A DNA stretch of 64,000 bases from Bacteroidia bacterium (GCA_020852255.1 JADZBD010000002.1:471531-535530); one strand, 5' to 3'. Positions 18,181 to 27,372 are shown, counted from the first letter of the stretch. The notes: a model not told the origin generated them from the sequence alone. Program-made: numbers and translations.

Positions 18181-21100
18181 ATGCATCGGCGAATACTCTT
18201 TGCAGCATTCCCCTTTTTACTTTTCCCGCAATTCTTTTTTGCCGGAGATCCGCCGATCGCACAGGATATTACCCCGCTGTGTATCTCGCCGGAAGCGCAG
18301 GTAGACCTGGATATCGGAAACGTGCGTTCGCGGATCCTTAATGGAGGGGATATGTGGTGGGATCTGAGCAATGCAGGGTATGAGGTACCGAAAGGAACAG
18401 GAGATCATAGCCTCTTTGCCGGAACGTTGTGGTTTGGCGGCATTGATGCCAGCGGGCAGCTTCATACAGCATGCATGACCTACCGCCAGGGCGGAAACGA
18501 CTTCTGGCCAGGACCGATGGACACTGTGAATGTGATTGCTTACGATTCACTTTGTGAAGCATACGATTATATCTGGAAAGTGAATCGATGGGAAGTGGAA
18601 GAGTTCATTGTGCGGCGGAATGAGTCTGGTTACATTATTCCTAACGACATCGCGTCCTGGCCAGGAAATGGCAGAACCTACCGGGGTGAACCCAACTACC
18701 TGGCGCCATTCACTGACGTAAACGGCGACGGTAAGTATTTCGCTGCAGATGGTGATTATCCGGGATTTGACCTTTCAGGAAACAATATCTGCAACAAGAT
18801 ACCTGGAGATCAGTGCTTATGGTGGATAATCAACGACAGAGGAAACAGTCACGAAGAAACCAACGGATTAAGCTTAGGAATCGAGATACATTGCATGGCG
18901 TACGCCTTTCAATCCTCTGGCGAAGAGCTGGCCAACGCAACTTTCTACCAATACAAACTGATAAATCGTTCTGCAGATGAGTTCAATAATTTCTGGTGGG
19001 GACAATACGCAGATGTGGACCTGGGTGATTATTCGGACGACTTCGTAGGTTGCGACGTGAAAAGAGGCTTAGGATATGCCTACAACGGTGACCCTGCTGA
19101 CGGGAATGGAGGACCAGGGAGTTACGGTAATTACCCACCCGCCATTGGCGTAGACTTTCTTCAAGGTCCTCTGGCAGATGCTTTTGATGGCCTGGATAAT
19201 GACCAGGACAGTATGTTAGACGAACCGGGTGAGCGATTTAAAATGAGCCGGTTTGTATACTATAACGGCGACTGGTCCTCCCAGGGAAATCCAAACAACG
19301 CGATCAACTTTTATACTTACCTGCAGGGAGTCTGGATGGATGGCGTACCTATCACCTACGGCGGCAATGGTTATAATGAGCCAGGTCCGGTTTGTCACTA
19401 CATGTTCCCCGGAACCTCCGACCCCTACGGCTGGGGAACCGGCGGAGTTCCCATGCCATCCTGGACAGAAACTACTGTAGGCAACACACCATCAGATCGT
19501 CGCTTTCTAATGACTATGGGTCCAATGACGCTTGAGCCTGGCGAAGTCATGGAGTCTACGATTGGTGTGCCATGGGCTCAGGATTCTTCCGGGAATAATC
19601 TGACATCTGTCAATAAACTACAATTTGCGTCTGACATTGTGCAGGCAGCTTTTGACTCTTGCTTTATCTTCCCCTGCACTTCCCCACTGGCTCAGCTTAG
19701 TGAGCAGCATTTCGGGTTGACCTATATGTTTGCGGCATTTAGCAACGGTGATAGTTTCAGCTGGGATTTTGGAGATAACAGCGGGTCTGGCCAGAAATTT
19801 CCAACGCACATTTATACTGAAGAAGGGCGATATACCGTATGCCTTACTGTTACTAATTCCTGTGGAAGCAGTAGCACTTGTTTAGTAATTGATGTGGAAG
19901 AAGCAGGGCATCTATGCGGTCCCGAACTCACACGCATTGAAGGAAAAGGGAACAGCGGCTACGGAACTGATATCACCGAAAAAACGGAACAGGATATCCT
20001 ATCCAGCAATGACCACCGTGTGCTCTTTCCAACCTACAAGGGTGCCAAAGGACCAGTGCGTGTAATAGTAAAGGACTTCGAACATCTTGTGAATGGAGAT
20101 TATATTTTAAAATTTGATTCCGTTCATACAAGTTCCGGATGGAAAATGTATCGGCAGGGTAGTTTGGACACCGTGTTCTCTGATTCTGTGATTAGCATTA
20201 AAACCCGTCAAATGATCTCCCAATGGGGATTAGAAGTAACTGTGGACCATAAGCCTGAACCCGGTGATCCGGGAAGCGTGAACCTCGGCTTCGTTGAAGC
20301 AAACATGATCTTTACAGACCCTGGCAAAAAATGGCTGAAAGGACTGGCAGATAAAGATGGACAAAGCGACAGAAACTGGATTCGATCAGGTTTCCGGAAT
20401 GACCAAACCAACAATGTATGTATGGCTCAATTCGATGATTACATCGGTTTGGATCCCGGAGAGATCTATGAAACGGTAATGGGCGGAATGTGGGCACCTT
20501 ATCGACTCACCGGTTCATCCCAAGCTGTTTTTTCTCCCTTTTGCTATAGTGGAGGGCCCTGTTGGGACAAGATGTTCGCATCAATGGCGAATCTTAATAA
20601 GTTATCCAATGTTGACCTGGTGATAACCGCTGACAAAAGTAAGTGGACTCGTTGCTGCGTTCTGGAAACCTGCGATGATCCGATGGTGGTAGAGCCACAT
20701 CCCACAAACACGCTGATGAACGCCCGGAAGTTGGATCTGCGCACTGCCCAAAGCGTGGATAAGAGCGGAAATACCGGCGATGGCTGGCCTACCAATGACC
20801 CGAGCGATGCTGATTTTATCAGTCCTACGGGCATGTCATGGTTCCCGGGGTATGCCATTGACCTTGAGACCGGAGAAAGACTCAACATTGCCTTTGGTGA
20901 AAATTCGTGGCTGGCCGGACATAACGGAAGAGATATGTTGTGGAATCCAACTGCGACCGAGATTCTTCAACCAGGCACAGTACCCGTTTTCGGGGGCATG
21001 CATTACATCTACATTTTTGGACATAATTCTGATGACACAAATTTTATTCCCCGTTACGACTATGGAAAAAAGATTCGTGTGCTCCTTAATGCCACAGCGC

Positions 21101-21579
21101 CTAACACTCCTGTCAACACCGTGAAGCGGAATGTTTTTCGCGACGCCATGTGGGTCAATATTCCTCTTCTTGAGCCCGGGCGATCCATTTTTGAAACAGA
21201 TGTACGTATCCGGCTACGTGTTATGAAACCCTTTATGGCTTACCCCACCACTGCAAATCCTCAAAACCGGAATTACCCGATGTACTCATTCACCATTAAT
21301 AGTGATGCTTATCAGGATTGCTATGACTATACCGGTCCAACGATACTCTACCCTAATCCCTTTAGCGATGAGGCCCTGCTTGAATTTGAAAACAATGAAA
21401 GTCATCCGGCTCATCTGAAAATCTATGACGTAAAGGGACGGCTGGTGCGCATATACAAAAGTATCAGAAACGATCGCATTGTAATCCGCCGTGAGTCACT
21501 GGCAGACGGAGTATACTTCTATGAACTGCATATTTCGGGTGAGAAACCTCAAACCGGAAAATTCATTCTCACAGATTGA
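18181..21579 (+). CDS. Secreted PKD-domain protein with type IX (type A) sorting tail
   Basis: A 1132-residue exported protein of unknown function. An N-terminal signal peptide (MHRRILFAAFPFLLFPQFFFAG) is followed by a long region without a domain I recognise, rich in Trp, Gly and Asp, with EF-hand-like loops (TDVNGDGKYFAADGD, DNDQDSMLDEPGE). A PKD domain is at about residues 500-575 (FSWDFGDNSGSG, HIYTEEGRYTVCLTVTNSC). The C-terminus (about 1050-1132: ILYPNPFSDEALLEFE, LKIYDVKGRLVR, ADGVYFYELHISG) is a type A sorting domain, so the protein should pass through SprA and be anchored or released at the surface. A TATCTTTA promoter-like element is at 18139-18146. The gene converges on gmk with a 7-base gap. 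Confidence 0.85.
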   Translation: MHRRILFAAFPFLLFPQFFFAGDPPIAQDITPLCISPEAQVDLDIGNVRSRILNGGDMWWDLSNAGYEVPKGTGDHSLFAGTLWFGGIDASGQLHTACMTYRQGGNDFWPGPMDTVNVIAYDSLCEAYDYIWKVNRWEVEEFIVRRNESGYIIPNDIASWPGNGRTYRGEPNYLAPFTDVNGDGKYFAADGDYPGFDLSGNNICNKIPGDQCLWWIINDRGNSHEETNGLSLGIEIHCMAYAFQSSGEELANATFYQYKLINRSADEFNNFWWGQYADVDLGDYSDDFVGCDVKRGLGYAYNGDPADGNGGPGSYGNYPPAIGVDFLQGPLADAFDGLDNDQDSMLDEPGERFKMSRFVYYNGDWSSQGNPNNAINFYTYLQGVWMDGVPITYGGNGYNEPGPVCHYMFPGTSDPYGWGTGGVPMPSWTETTVGNTPSDRRFLMTMGPMTLEPGEVMESTIGVPWAQDSSGNNLTSVNKLQFASDIVQAAFDSCFIFPCTSPLAQLSEQHFGLTYMFAAFSNGDSFSWDFGDNSGSGQKFPTHIYTEEGRYTVCLTVTNSCGSSSTCLVIDVEEAGHLCGPELTRIEGKGNSGYGTDITEKTEQDILSSNDHRVLFPTYKGAKGPVRVIVKDFEHLVNGDYILKFDSVHTSSGWKMYRQGSLDTVFSDSVISIKTRQMISQWGLEVTVDHKPEPGDPGSVNLGFVEANMIFTDPGKKWLKGLADKDGQSDRNWIRSGFRNDQTNNVCMAQFDDYIGLDPGEIYETVMGGMWAPYRLTGSSQAVFSPFCYSGGPCWDKMFASMANLNKLSNVDLVITADKSKWTRCCVLETCDDPMVVEPHPTNTLMNARKLDLRTAQSVDKSGNTGDGWPTNDPSDADFISPTGMSWFPGYAIDLETGERLNIAFGENSWLAGHNGRDMLWNPTATEILQPGTVPVFGGMHYIYIFGHNSDDTNFIPRYDYGKKIRVLLNATAPNTPVNTVKRNVFRDAMWVNIPLLEPGRSIFETDVRIRLRVMKPFMAYPTTANPQNRNYPMYSFTINSDAYQDCYDYTGPTILYPNPFSDEALLEFENNESHPAHLKIYDVKGRLVRIYKSIRNDRIVIRRESLADGVYFYELHISGEKPQTGKFILTD

Positions 21580-21586
21580 TTCACTA

Positions 21587-22156
21587 TCACTTGCTGAGAA
21601 ACCCTCCCACCACCTCCTCCGCTTCCCTAAAAGCAGCGGAGAGATCGGAATTATTAAGTATGAAGTCGAATTGCGGAGCGGTTTCCAGCTCCATCCGCGC
21701 CTTGCCCAGGCGCCTTGCAATGCTTTCCTCCGTTTCAGTTTCGCGTTTGCGCAATCGCTCTTCCAGGGCATCAATGGAAGGTGGCATTACGAACACGGCG
21801 AGCGCCTTTTTACCGTATTGCTTCTTGAGATTCAAACCGCCTTTTACATCCACATCGAAGATGACATGCCTGCCCAGCCGCCATATCCGTTCTACCTCTT
21901 TCTTCAGCGTTCCATAGAAATTATCTCTGTAAACTTCTTCCCACTCCACAAATTCTTCACTGGCAATCCGCTTTTTGAAATCCGCTATCGATAAAAAGTA
22001 ATAATCCACTCCTTCTGTCTCATCCGGTCGCTTTCCGCGGCTGGTGGCCGAAACGGAGAATTCCAGCTTTTCAGGGAATAGATGCAGCAAGTGATGAACA
22101 ATAGTGGTTTTACCTGCGCCGCTCGGTGCGGAAAATATGATCAGCTTCCCGTTCAA
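21587..22156 (-). CDS. gmk: Guanylate kinase
   Basis: Phosphorylates GMP to GDP. The P-loop is APSGAGKTT (residues 10-18). SATSRGKRPDETEGVDYYFL is the GMP-binding region with the conserved Arg and Tyr, and VIFDVDVKGGLNLKKQYG is the typical core strand. The length of 189 residues is normal. It overlaps the yicC stop by 4 bases (ATGA), so translation is probably coupled to yicC. Confidence 0.97.
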   Translation of the reverse strand: MNGKLIIFSAPSGAGKTTIVHHLLHLFPEKLEFSVSATSRGKRPDETEGVDYYFLSIADFKKRIASEEFVEWEEVYRDNFYGTLKKEVERIWRLGRHVIFDVDVKGGLNLKKQYGKKALAVFVMPPSIDALEERLRKRETETEESIARRLGKARMELETAPQFDFILNNSDLSAAFREAEEVVGGFLSK

Positions 22157-23016
22157 AGGATATTATTGATCTGTTCTTTGATCTTTTCCAGTTCATCCTT
22201 CATGAGTACCACGAGCTTCTGAATGAGGGCATCATTTGCTTTTGAACCAATGGTATTGATCTCCCGGCCCAGCTCCTGTGATATAAAACCCAGCTTACGT
22301 CCGTTCCCCTTCTCCCGCATAGTGGAGGTAAAATAGTCGCAGTGGGTTTTTAATCTCACCTTCTCTTCGGTAATATCCAGCTTCTCCATGTAGTAGATCA
22401 GCTCCGCTTCAAACCGGTTCGTATCAAACTGACCCTTTAACTCTGCCACCGACTGCCTCAACCTGTCCTTTATCCTGACCACTCGCATTTCATCCATTTT
22501 CTCAATTTCCTTCAGATTTTTCCGGATAAGATCAATACGGCGCTCCAGTTCCTTTTGCAGGGATTTCCCTTCATCGGTTCTGAATTTGCTTAACCCCTCC
22601 AGCGCCTTAACCAGTCCCGCCTTCACCTGCTTCCATTCTTTGTCTTCCAGCTCCGCCTTTTCCGTCTTCAATACTTCGGGCAAGCGCAGAACATGAGCTA
22701 AAAGATCACCTTCCGGTGCTTTGAGTTCCCTGGCCAGTGATTTTAATCCAGTATAATATGTTTTCACCAGCTTCCGGTCTATCCCCGGCAGCCCTGCTTC
22801 CGGACCCTGCTCCACGTAAACTGAAACATCTATTTTACCTCTTTCCAGAGCTCCGCTTACCAGGGTGCGAATTTCGTTTTCATAGGGCCGAACCAGGCCG
22901 GAGAGGCGCAGGTTCAGGTCCAACTGTTTTGAATTGAGGGACCGGACTTCAATATTCACCTGTTTACCCTTCAAATTCACGGTGGCTTTCCCAAAGCCCG
23001 TCATGGATTGCATCAT
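22153..23016 (-). CDS. yicC: YicC-family endoribonuclease-like protein
   Basis: A member of the YicC/YloC stress-induced family, some members of which have been shown to be RNases acting on structured RNA. The N-terminal signature MQSMTGFGKA and the C-terminal pattern FISQELGREINTIGSKAND, ending MKDELEKIKEQINNIL, are diagnostic. I place the start at ATG 23016 (a second ATG follows at once). A TACATTTG promoter element (23020-23027) lies 3 bases upstream, which excludes the upstream in-frame TTG at 23022. The pairing of yicC with gmk is conserved in many bacteria. Confidence 0.94.
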   Translation of the reverse strand: MMQSMTGFGKATVNLKGKQVNIEVRSLNSKQLDLNLRLSGLVRPYENEIRTLVSGALERGKIDVSVYVEQGPEAGLPGIDRKLVKTYYTGLKSLARELKAPEGDLLAHVLRLPEVLKTEKAELEDKEWKQVKAGLVKALEGLSKFRTDEGKSLQKELERRIDLIRKNLKEIEKMDEMRVVRIKDRLRQSVAELKGQFDTNRFEAELIYYMEKLDITEEKVRLKTHCDYFTSTMREKGNGRKLGFISQELGREINTIGSKANDALIQKLVVLMKDELEKIKEQINNIL

Positions 23017-23019
23017 AAA

Positions 23020-23027
23020 CAAATGTA
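23020..23027 (-). promoter_or_regulatory. Promoter -7 element of yicC-gmk
   Basis: TACATTTG on the minus strand matches TAnnTTTG and ends 3 bases before the yicC ATG at 23016, predicting a leaderless yicC-gmk mRNA. Confidence 0.6.
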
Positions 23028-23045
23028 AGGAATGCTCTGTTACAA

Positions 23046-23444
23046 TTACTTGTGAAGAAAATACCGGATGAGATCCGCCGAGCTGACGATACCCACCGGT
23101 TTGCCATTATCTACCACCACCACAGCATGCACTTCGTTTCCGGCAAGGATCTCCCCTGCCAGCCGAATGCTTGCCGTGGAGGCAATGCTCACCGGATGAG
23201 CCGACATCACGTCTTTCACCAGTTTATTCTGGTAAGGTGCCGCGTCGTCATTCAGTCCGGCTCCTTCTGCAGCATACATAAAATCGTGCAAGCTCACCAT
23301 TCCCACCAGCAATCCGTTTTCCACCACCGGTATATGGTGATGAAATCTTATTTTCTCGAAAATATGCTTAGCGTCTACCAGTTTCTGGCCCGGGCTGAGC
23401 GTTACGAGGTGGCCGGACATGATCGTTGATACTGCTTTTTCCAT
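23046..23444 (-). CDS. CBS-domain pair protein
   Basis: A 132-residue stand-alone protein made of two CBS domains (about residues 5-60 and 75-130), which usually bind adenine nucleotides and sense energy state. The first contains DAKHIFEKIRFHHHIPVVENGLLVG with the typical HHIPV(V) core; the second contains SIRLAGEILAGNEVHAVVVVD and GIVSSADLIRYFL. No catalytic domain is fused, so the partner is unknown. A promoter element TACCTTTG lies at 23462-23469, 17 bases upstream. Confidence 0.9.
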   Translation of the reverse strand: MEKAVSTIMSGHLVTLSPGQKLVDAKHIFEKIRFHHHIPVVENGLLVGMVSLHDFMYAAEGAGLNDDAAPYQNKLVKDVMSAHPVSIASTASIRLAGEILAGNEVHAVVVVDNGKPVGIVSSADLIRYFLHK

Positions 23445-23461
23445 TGCTTTAGGATTGTTTC

Positions 23462-23469
23462 CAAAGGTA
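23462..23469 (-). promoter_or_regulatory. Promoter -7 element of the CBS gene
   Basis: TACCTTTG on the minus strand is a full match to TAnnTTTG, 17 bases before the ATG at 23444. Confidence 0.55.
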
Positions 23470-23581
23470 AAGATGGGATTTTTCCGGGATTCTGATGAAT
23501 GTCACTTCTCCGGAAGGATAATCTTATCTTTATCATTTTCCGGGCCTATCGTCAAAGCTAATTTCAGGAAAAACATCTGCC

Positions 23582-23959
23582 ATGAAAACGAGAACACTTA
23601 TTGATCTGCTGAGTCTTTCCGGAAACCTGTATATGATTGCACGTGACGAGGAACTAATGAAGCACCTGAAAGAATGGTCTGCCGAAGCAAAAAAGAAGGC
23701 GAATGCGGTTTGGGACAACCTTGGAGAAGATACCGGGGAGGATGCCGAGTTGCTGGAACAGCTGCTGACCAGGGTGAAGAAAGCCAAACTTGAGTTTGAC
23801 AGAAAAGTAGAGGAAACAGCCGAAAAAGTGTATCACCGGATGAAGCTTGCACATGAGAATGATATCGAAAAGTTGGAGCAGAAAATGGAAGCCCTCCAGC
23901 GTGAACTGGCGCTGACAGAAGCCCGTTTAATTCAGCTAGAAACGGCCAAACAGCACTGA
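23582..23959 (+). CDS. Small coiled-coil protein upstream of an ABC1/UbiB kinase
   Basis: A 125-residue, highly charged helical protein that I do not recognise. The N-terminus (MKTRTLIDLLSLSGNLYMIARDEELMKHLKEW) is followed by Glu/Lys-rich helices. From about residue 85 a heptad-like coiled coil runs to the C-terminus (EKLEQKMEALQRELALTEARL). There is no signal peptide or membrane segment. Its TGA shares one base with the ATG of the following UbiB-type kinase, so the two are translationally coupled and may act together. It resembles phasin-like or poly(3-hydroxyalkanoate)-associated small helical proteins only in general composition. A TATCTTTA promoter-like site lies at 23525-23532. Confidence 0.75.
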   Translation: MKTRTLIDLLSLSGNLYMIARDEELMKHLKEWSAEAKKKANAVWDNLGEDTGEDAELLEQLLTRVKKAKLEFDRKVEETAEKVYHRMKLAHENDIEKLEQKMEALQRELALTEARLIQLETAKQH

Positions 23960-25680
23960 TGGGAATCCTGAGTTACTTCGACAAGAAGTATATTTTTCTG
24001 AAGCGGTACAACCAGATCATCCGGGTGATGATGAAGTATGGTTTTGACGATTTTGTATCGTACCTGGAGGAAAAAAAGCGCTTTCGCTTTCTTAAAAAGC
24101 TGATCCCAAAAACAACGATCGAACGTGCGACACATCTGACCAAGTGGGAGAAGATGCGACTGGTTTGTGAAGAACTGGGACCCACCTTTGTAAAATTCGG
24201 ACAGATCCTCAGCAACCGGCCCGACCTTCTTCCGGAGAAACTGATTTACGAACTGGAGAAACTGCAGGACAAAGTTCCGCCGCTTCCCGGAAAAGTTGCA
24301 CTCCAGGTTATCGAAACCGAACTGAAAAAACCAGTGTCGGAATTGTTTGCATCCATTGAGGAGGAAGCTTTCGCTTCAGCCTCCATGGCGCAGGTGCATC
24401 ATGCCACACTGAAAACGGGCGAAAAAGTGGTCCTTAAGGTGCAACGACCCGGCATTAAAGAAATGATCGAATCCGATATCAAGGTAATGTATTACGTGGC
24501 CGGGATATTCAGCCGTCGCATTCCTTCCCTGAAATCCTTTGATCCGCCAGGTTTGGTCAAAAATTTTGAAGAAAGCATAACCCGGGAGCTGGATTTTATT
24601 TACGAATCCATCAATATTCAGCGCTTCCATCACCAGTTTCATAATGATAAGAGTGACGAAGGGGAGATTTATGCACCGGAAGTACATCCTGAATTTACTA
24701 CGGAACGTGTACTGACTATGGAGTTCATTGACGGAACCAAAATCTCCAAACTGGAACGGTTAAAAAAAGAGGGATACGATCCAACGGTGCTGGCACGCAG
24801 ACTGGCGGTTTCTTTTTTCAAGCAGATTTTCGAATACGGCTTTTTCCATGCCGATCCGCACCCGGGGAACCTTCTTGCTATACCTGTTAACCGCATCTGC
24901 TATCTTGATTTCGGCATGATGGGCAATATCATGCGGAAGGATATTGAACAACTGGGGTACCTTTTTATTGCAGTAAAGCAGAAGGATGTGCGTAAGATCA
25001 TCCGCGCTCTGCAATCCTTATCCGATAATCCGGTAATCCGTAATTTCCGCGACCTTGAAAGTGATCTGAATGAATTTGTACAGAATCATCATTTCCGCAG
25101 TGTTCATTCCAATGAAATGAGCCACATCCTGATGTCGCTTAAGGATATCATCATCCGTCATGGTCTGCGTGTACCCTCCCACTTTTTCCTTCTAGGGAGA
25201 TCCATGGTAACCATCGAAGGAGTAATCCATAAACTGGATCCGGACCTGGATCTCATTGACCTCGCCCGACCTTACCTGATTAAAACCGTGGCCAAACAAT
25301 ACAACCCGTTCAAATTTGCCAAGCGGGTATTCAACTCCGTATATGAAATGGGAATGTATATGGAGGACTTCCCGCGCGATCTGAAGAATGCCATCCGTAA
25401 GATCAATACCGGGGAGATCAAAGTCGACCTCCGGCACAAGGGCATTGACCCGCTGGTGCATACCATTAACCGCGTTACCCGCCAAATCATTACCTCCATC
25501 ATCGGTGCGGCACTCATCATCGGCGGAACCCTTATGCTTATTTATAAGGTGCCTCCACTGTGGGATGATACTTCCTTTCCCGGGATATGCAGTTTTGTTA
25601 TCGCCGCTATCCTGGTAGTCGGGATGCTCCGCGACCTGCGCAAAGGGGATCACGACGAGTGGCCCGGCTGGGATGAATAG
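23959..25680 (+). CDS. ABC1/UbiB (AarF) family atypical kinase
   Basis: A 573-residue member of the ABC1/ADCK/UbiB family, membrane-associated ATPases/kinases that support ubiquinone or menaquinone synthesis and lipid homeostasis. Visible elements are the KxGQ-like motif in GPTFVKFGQILSNRPDLLP, the Ala-rich loop EEAFASASMAQVHHATL, the invariant lysine in VVLKVQRPGI, the catalytic GFFHADPHPGNLLAI and the DFG-like LDFGMMG. Two C-terminal hydrophobic segments (about residues 512-532 and 540-560) are typical membrane anchors. It is coupled to the preceding coiled-coil gene by a one-base stop/start overlap. Confidence 0.93.
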   Translation: MGILSYFDKKYIFLKRYNQIIRVMMKYGFDDFVSYLEEKKRFRFLKKLIPKTTIERATHLTKWEKMRLVCEELGPTFVKFGQILSNRPDLLPEKLIYELEKLQDKVPPLPGKVALQVIETELKKPVSELFASIEEEAFASASMAQVHHATLKTGEKVVLKVQRPGIKEMIESDIKVMYYVAGIFSRRIPSLKSFDPPGLVKNFEESITRELDFIYESINIQRFHHQFHNDKSDEGEIYAPEVHPEFTTERVLTMEFIDGTKISKLERLKKEGYDPTVLARRLAVSFFKQIFEYGFFHADPHPGNLLAIPVNRICYLDFGMMGNIMRKDIEQLGYLFIAVKQKDVRKIIRALQSLSDNPVIRNFRDLESDLNEFVQNHHFRSVHSNEMSHILMSLKDIIIRHGLRVPSHFFLLGRSMVTIEGVIHKLDPDLDLIDLARPYLIKTVAKQYNPFKFAKRVFNSVYEMGMYMEDFPRDLKNAIRKINTGEIKVDLRHKGIDPLVHTINRVTRQIITSIIGAALIIGGTLMLIYKVPPLWDDTSFPGICSFVIAAILVVGMLRDLRKGDHDEWPGWDE

Positions 25681-25756
25681 CTGATATTACTCAAAACGTA
25701 CCTGCCTCATTATCAGAGGCTCCTGCCTACCCCCGGTTCCTCTTCTACCTAATTAT

Positions 25757-25772
25757 AAGTATTTAATTACTT
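25757..25772. promoter_or_regulatory. Candidate operator of the NO/Fe-S repair operon
   Basis: AAGTATTTAATTACTT is a 16-base inverted repeat, perfect except for one symmetric pair. It covers the region where the -33 element of the downstream promoter (TATCTTTG at 25791) should lie, so a bound protein would block transcription. Its AT-rich form resembles sites of Rrf2-family repressors such as NsrR, and an Rrf2 gene ends the operon. The assignment is inference. Confidence 0.5.
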
Positions 25773-25790
25773 TTATTACAAAACTAAGAT

Positions 25791-25798
25791 TATCTTTG
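25791..25798 (+). promoter_or_regulatory. Promoter -7 element of the RIC operon
   Basis: TATCTTTG matches TAnnTTTG, 34 bases before the ATG at 25833. The palindrome at 25757-25772 overlaps the corresponding -33 position. Confidence 0.6.
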
Positions 25799-25832
25799 TG
25801 CGGTAATCAATCACGAATTAAAAACAACAGGA

Positions 25833-26792
25833 ATGGAAACAACCACAGAGAATATTATCAATGTAACATTGATAGAGCCCCGATTAAAGCACCCGACTAT
25901 TTTTGCCGGTTTTGACAAACTGGCGGAAGGAGAGAATTTCGTGATCCATAATGACCATGATCCAAAACCGCTCTACTATCAGCTTCTCGGCGAGCGGGGT
26001 GATATATTCACCTGGGAATACCTCGAACAAGGTCCGCAGTGGTGGAAAGTAAGGATCAGTAAGAAAGTGAGAGGAGAGGGAAAAGAAACGCTGGGCGAAA
26101 TCGCTGCCAAAGATCTGCACAAGGCAAAAATCTTTAAGAAATACGGCCTTGATTTCTGCTGCGGCGGAAAGAAAACAGTAAAAGAAGCCTGCCTTGAAAA
26201 GGGTCTGGATGTCACCAAGGTTGAACAGGAGCTGCAGCAGGCGGAAGAGGTCAGGGAAAGTCGTCCGCTCCCTTATAACGAATGGGATCCTGGCTTTTTA
26301 GCCGACTATATTGTGAATACCCACCACGGTTATATTAACAAAAATCTTCCTGATATCCGGATGTATGCGAACAAGGTAATGCGCGTGCACGGCGACCAGC
26401 ATCCGGAGTTACACAAGGTATATGAACTCGTAGAATCCGCCGCTAACGAAATCCTTCCACATATGCATAAGGAAGAACAGATCCTTTTCCCGTACATACG
26501 GCAACTCGCCATTATTAAAAAGAATTCAGAACCCTTCGAAGGCAGTCCGTTCGGAACTGTGGAGAATCCAATCCATATGATGGAACATGAGCACGATACA
26601 CTTGGCAACATTCTGAAAGAACTCAATGCCTGTACGGGAGGTTATACGCTGCCGCCCGATGCCTGCGCCAGTTACAGTATGCTTTACCGCATGCTGGACG
26701 AATTCGAAAACGATCTGCACTTACATATCCATCTCGAGAATAACATACTTTTTCCAAAAGCAATAGAAATGGAGAAGTCGCTGAGAAATTAA
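25833..26792 (+). CDS. Iron-sulfur cluster repair protein RIC (ScdA/YtfE) with N-terminal DUF2249 domain
   Basis: Di-iron protein that repairs Fe-S clusters damaged by nitric oxide or oxidants. Residues 10-78 look like a DUF2249 domain, an addition not present in YtfE itself. Residues 87-140 are the ScdA N-terminal (DUF542) domain with the motif GLDFCCGGKKTVKEAC. Residues 155-310 are a hemerythrin-like bundle with the expected His/Glu ligands (HHGYI, HGDQHPELHKV, HMHKEEQILFPYI, HMMEHEHD, HLHIHLENNILFP). The total of 319 residues is longer than YtfE (about 220) because of the N-terminal domain. It is the first gene of a same-strand cluster ending with an Rrf2 regulator. Confidence 0.92.
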   Translation: METTTENIINVTLIEPRLKHPTIFAGFDKLAEGENFVIHNDHDPKPLYYQLLGERGDIFTWEYLEQGPQWWKVRISKKVRGEGKETLGEIAAKDLHKAKIFKKYGLDFCCGGKKTVKEACLEKGLDVTKVEQELQQAEEVRESRPLPYNEWDPGFLADYIVNTHHGYINKNLPDIRMYANKVMRVHGDQHPELHKVYELVESAANEILPHMHKEEQILFPYIRQLAIIKKNSEPFEGSPFGTVENPIHMMEHEHDTLGNILKELNACTGGYTLPPDACASYSMLYRMLDEFENDLHLHIHLENNILFPKAIEMEKSLRN

Positions 26793-26813
26793 TATTCTGA
26801 AGAGAGGATTGAG

Positions 26814-27293
26814 ATGCCAATGCCATACATTGCTTCAGTTTTTCTTCATATCCTCTTTGCTGCTTTCTGGATGGGCGGTATGCTGTTCCTGCCTCTGGTA
26901 TTTTTGCCGGGAATAAAAAACGAAAGCAACCGTGTTGCGCTGCTTTATAAGACCGGAATCCGTTTTCGTTTGTATGGATGGGTTGCACTGGCAGGGCTGC
27001 TTATCACGGGACTCCTGAATATGTATTTACGCGGTATACCATTCAGTCTGGAATTCCTAACGGAGAGTGGCTACGGGCGGCTACTTGCGTTCAAACTGAT
27101 ACTCTTTTCCATCCTGCTGATGATAGCATTTATTCACGACTTTTACATTGGTGAAAAAGCTATAGAACTAATAAAGGCAGATCAAAAAAATAAGCTTACG
27201 CTGGTTGCCCGATGGTCTGGCCGCATCAATTTGCTGTTATCTGTCCTTATCGCATTTCTGGGGGTAGCGATCTCACGAGGAGGATGGATATAA
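26814..27293 (+). CDS. Four-TM CopD-like membrane protein
   Basis: A 159-residue integral membrane protein with four hydrophobic segments, about residues 5-28, 52-72, 86-108 and 133-155. The first carries a His (SVFLHILFAAFWMGGMLFLPLVFLP), and the pattern of a His in helix 1 with W-x-G-G is reminiscent of CopD/DUF2269-type proteins that may bind heme or copper. The function is unknown. It lies 21 bases downstream of the RIC gene, in the same operon. An alternative ATG lies two codons later. Confidence 0.7.
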   Translation: MPMPYIASVFLHILFAAFWMGGMLFLPLVFLPGIKNESNRVALLYKTGIRFRLYGWVALAGLLITGLLNMYLRGIPFSLEFLTESGYGRLLAFKLILFSILLMIAFIHDFYIGEKAIELIKADQKNKLTLVARWSGRINLLLSVLIAFLGVAISRGGWI

Positions 27294-27294
27294 C

Positions 27295-27372
27295 ATGGCT
27301 GATTTGCTCTCCATACAGAAAGCGCCAATGTACAGCGGTATAACCGGGAGGCATCCATTCCGGAATGGTTAA
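27295..27372 (+). CDS. Possible small ORF in the RIC operon (25 aa)
   Basis: The 100-base gap after the 4-TM gene holds an ATG-started 25-codon frame (MADLLSIQKAPMYSG...). It begins two bases after the previous stop, which would allow coupled translation. There is no recognisable motif. It may be chance, or leftover sequence from a lost gene. Confidence 0.2.
   Translation: MADLLSIQKAPMYSGITGRHPFRNG

Noticed and set aside
21622-21650. CTCCGCT/AGCGGAG inverted repeat at the end of gmk
   Set aside because: It has an 11-base loop and no T-run on either strand; probably chance within coding sequence.
25704-25720. GCCTC/GAGGC hairpin after the UbiB kinase gene
   Set aside because: The stem is only 5 bp with no T-run; not enough to call a terminator.
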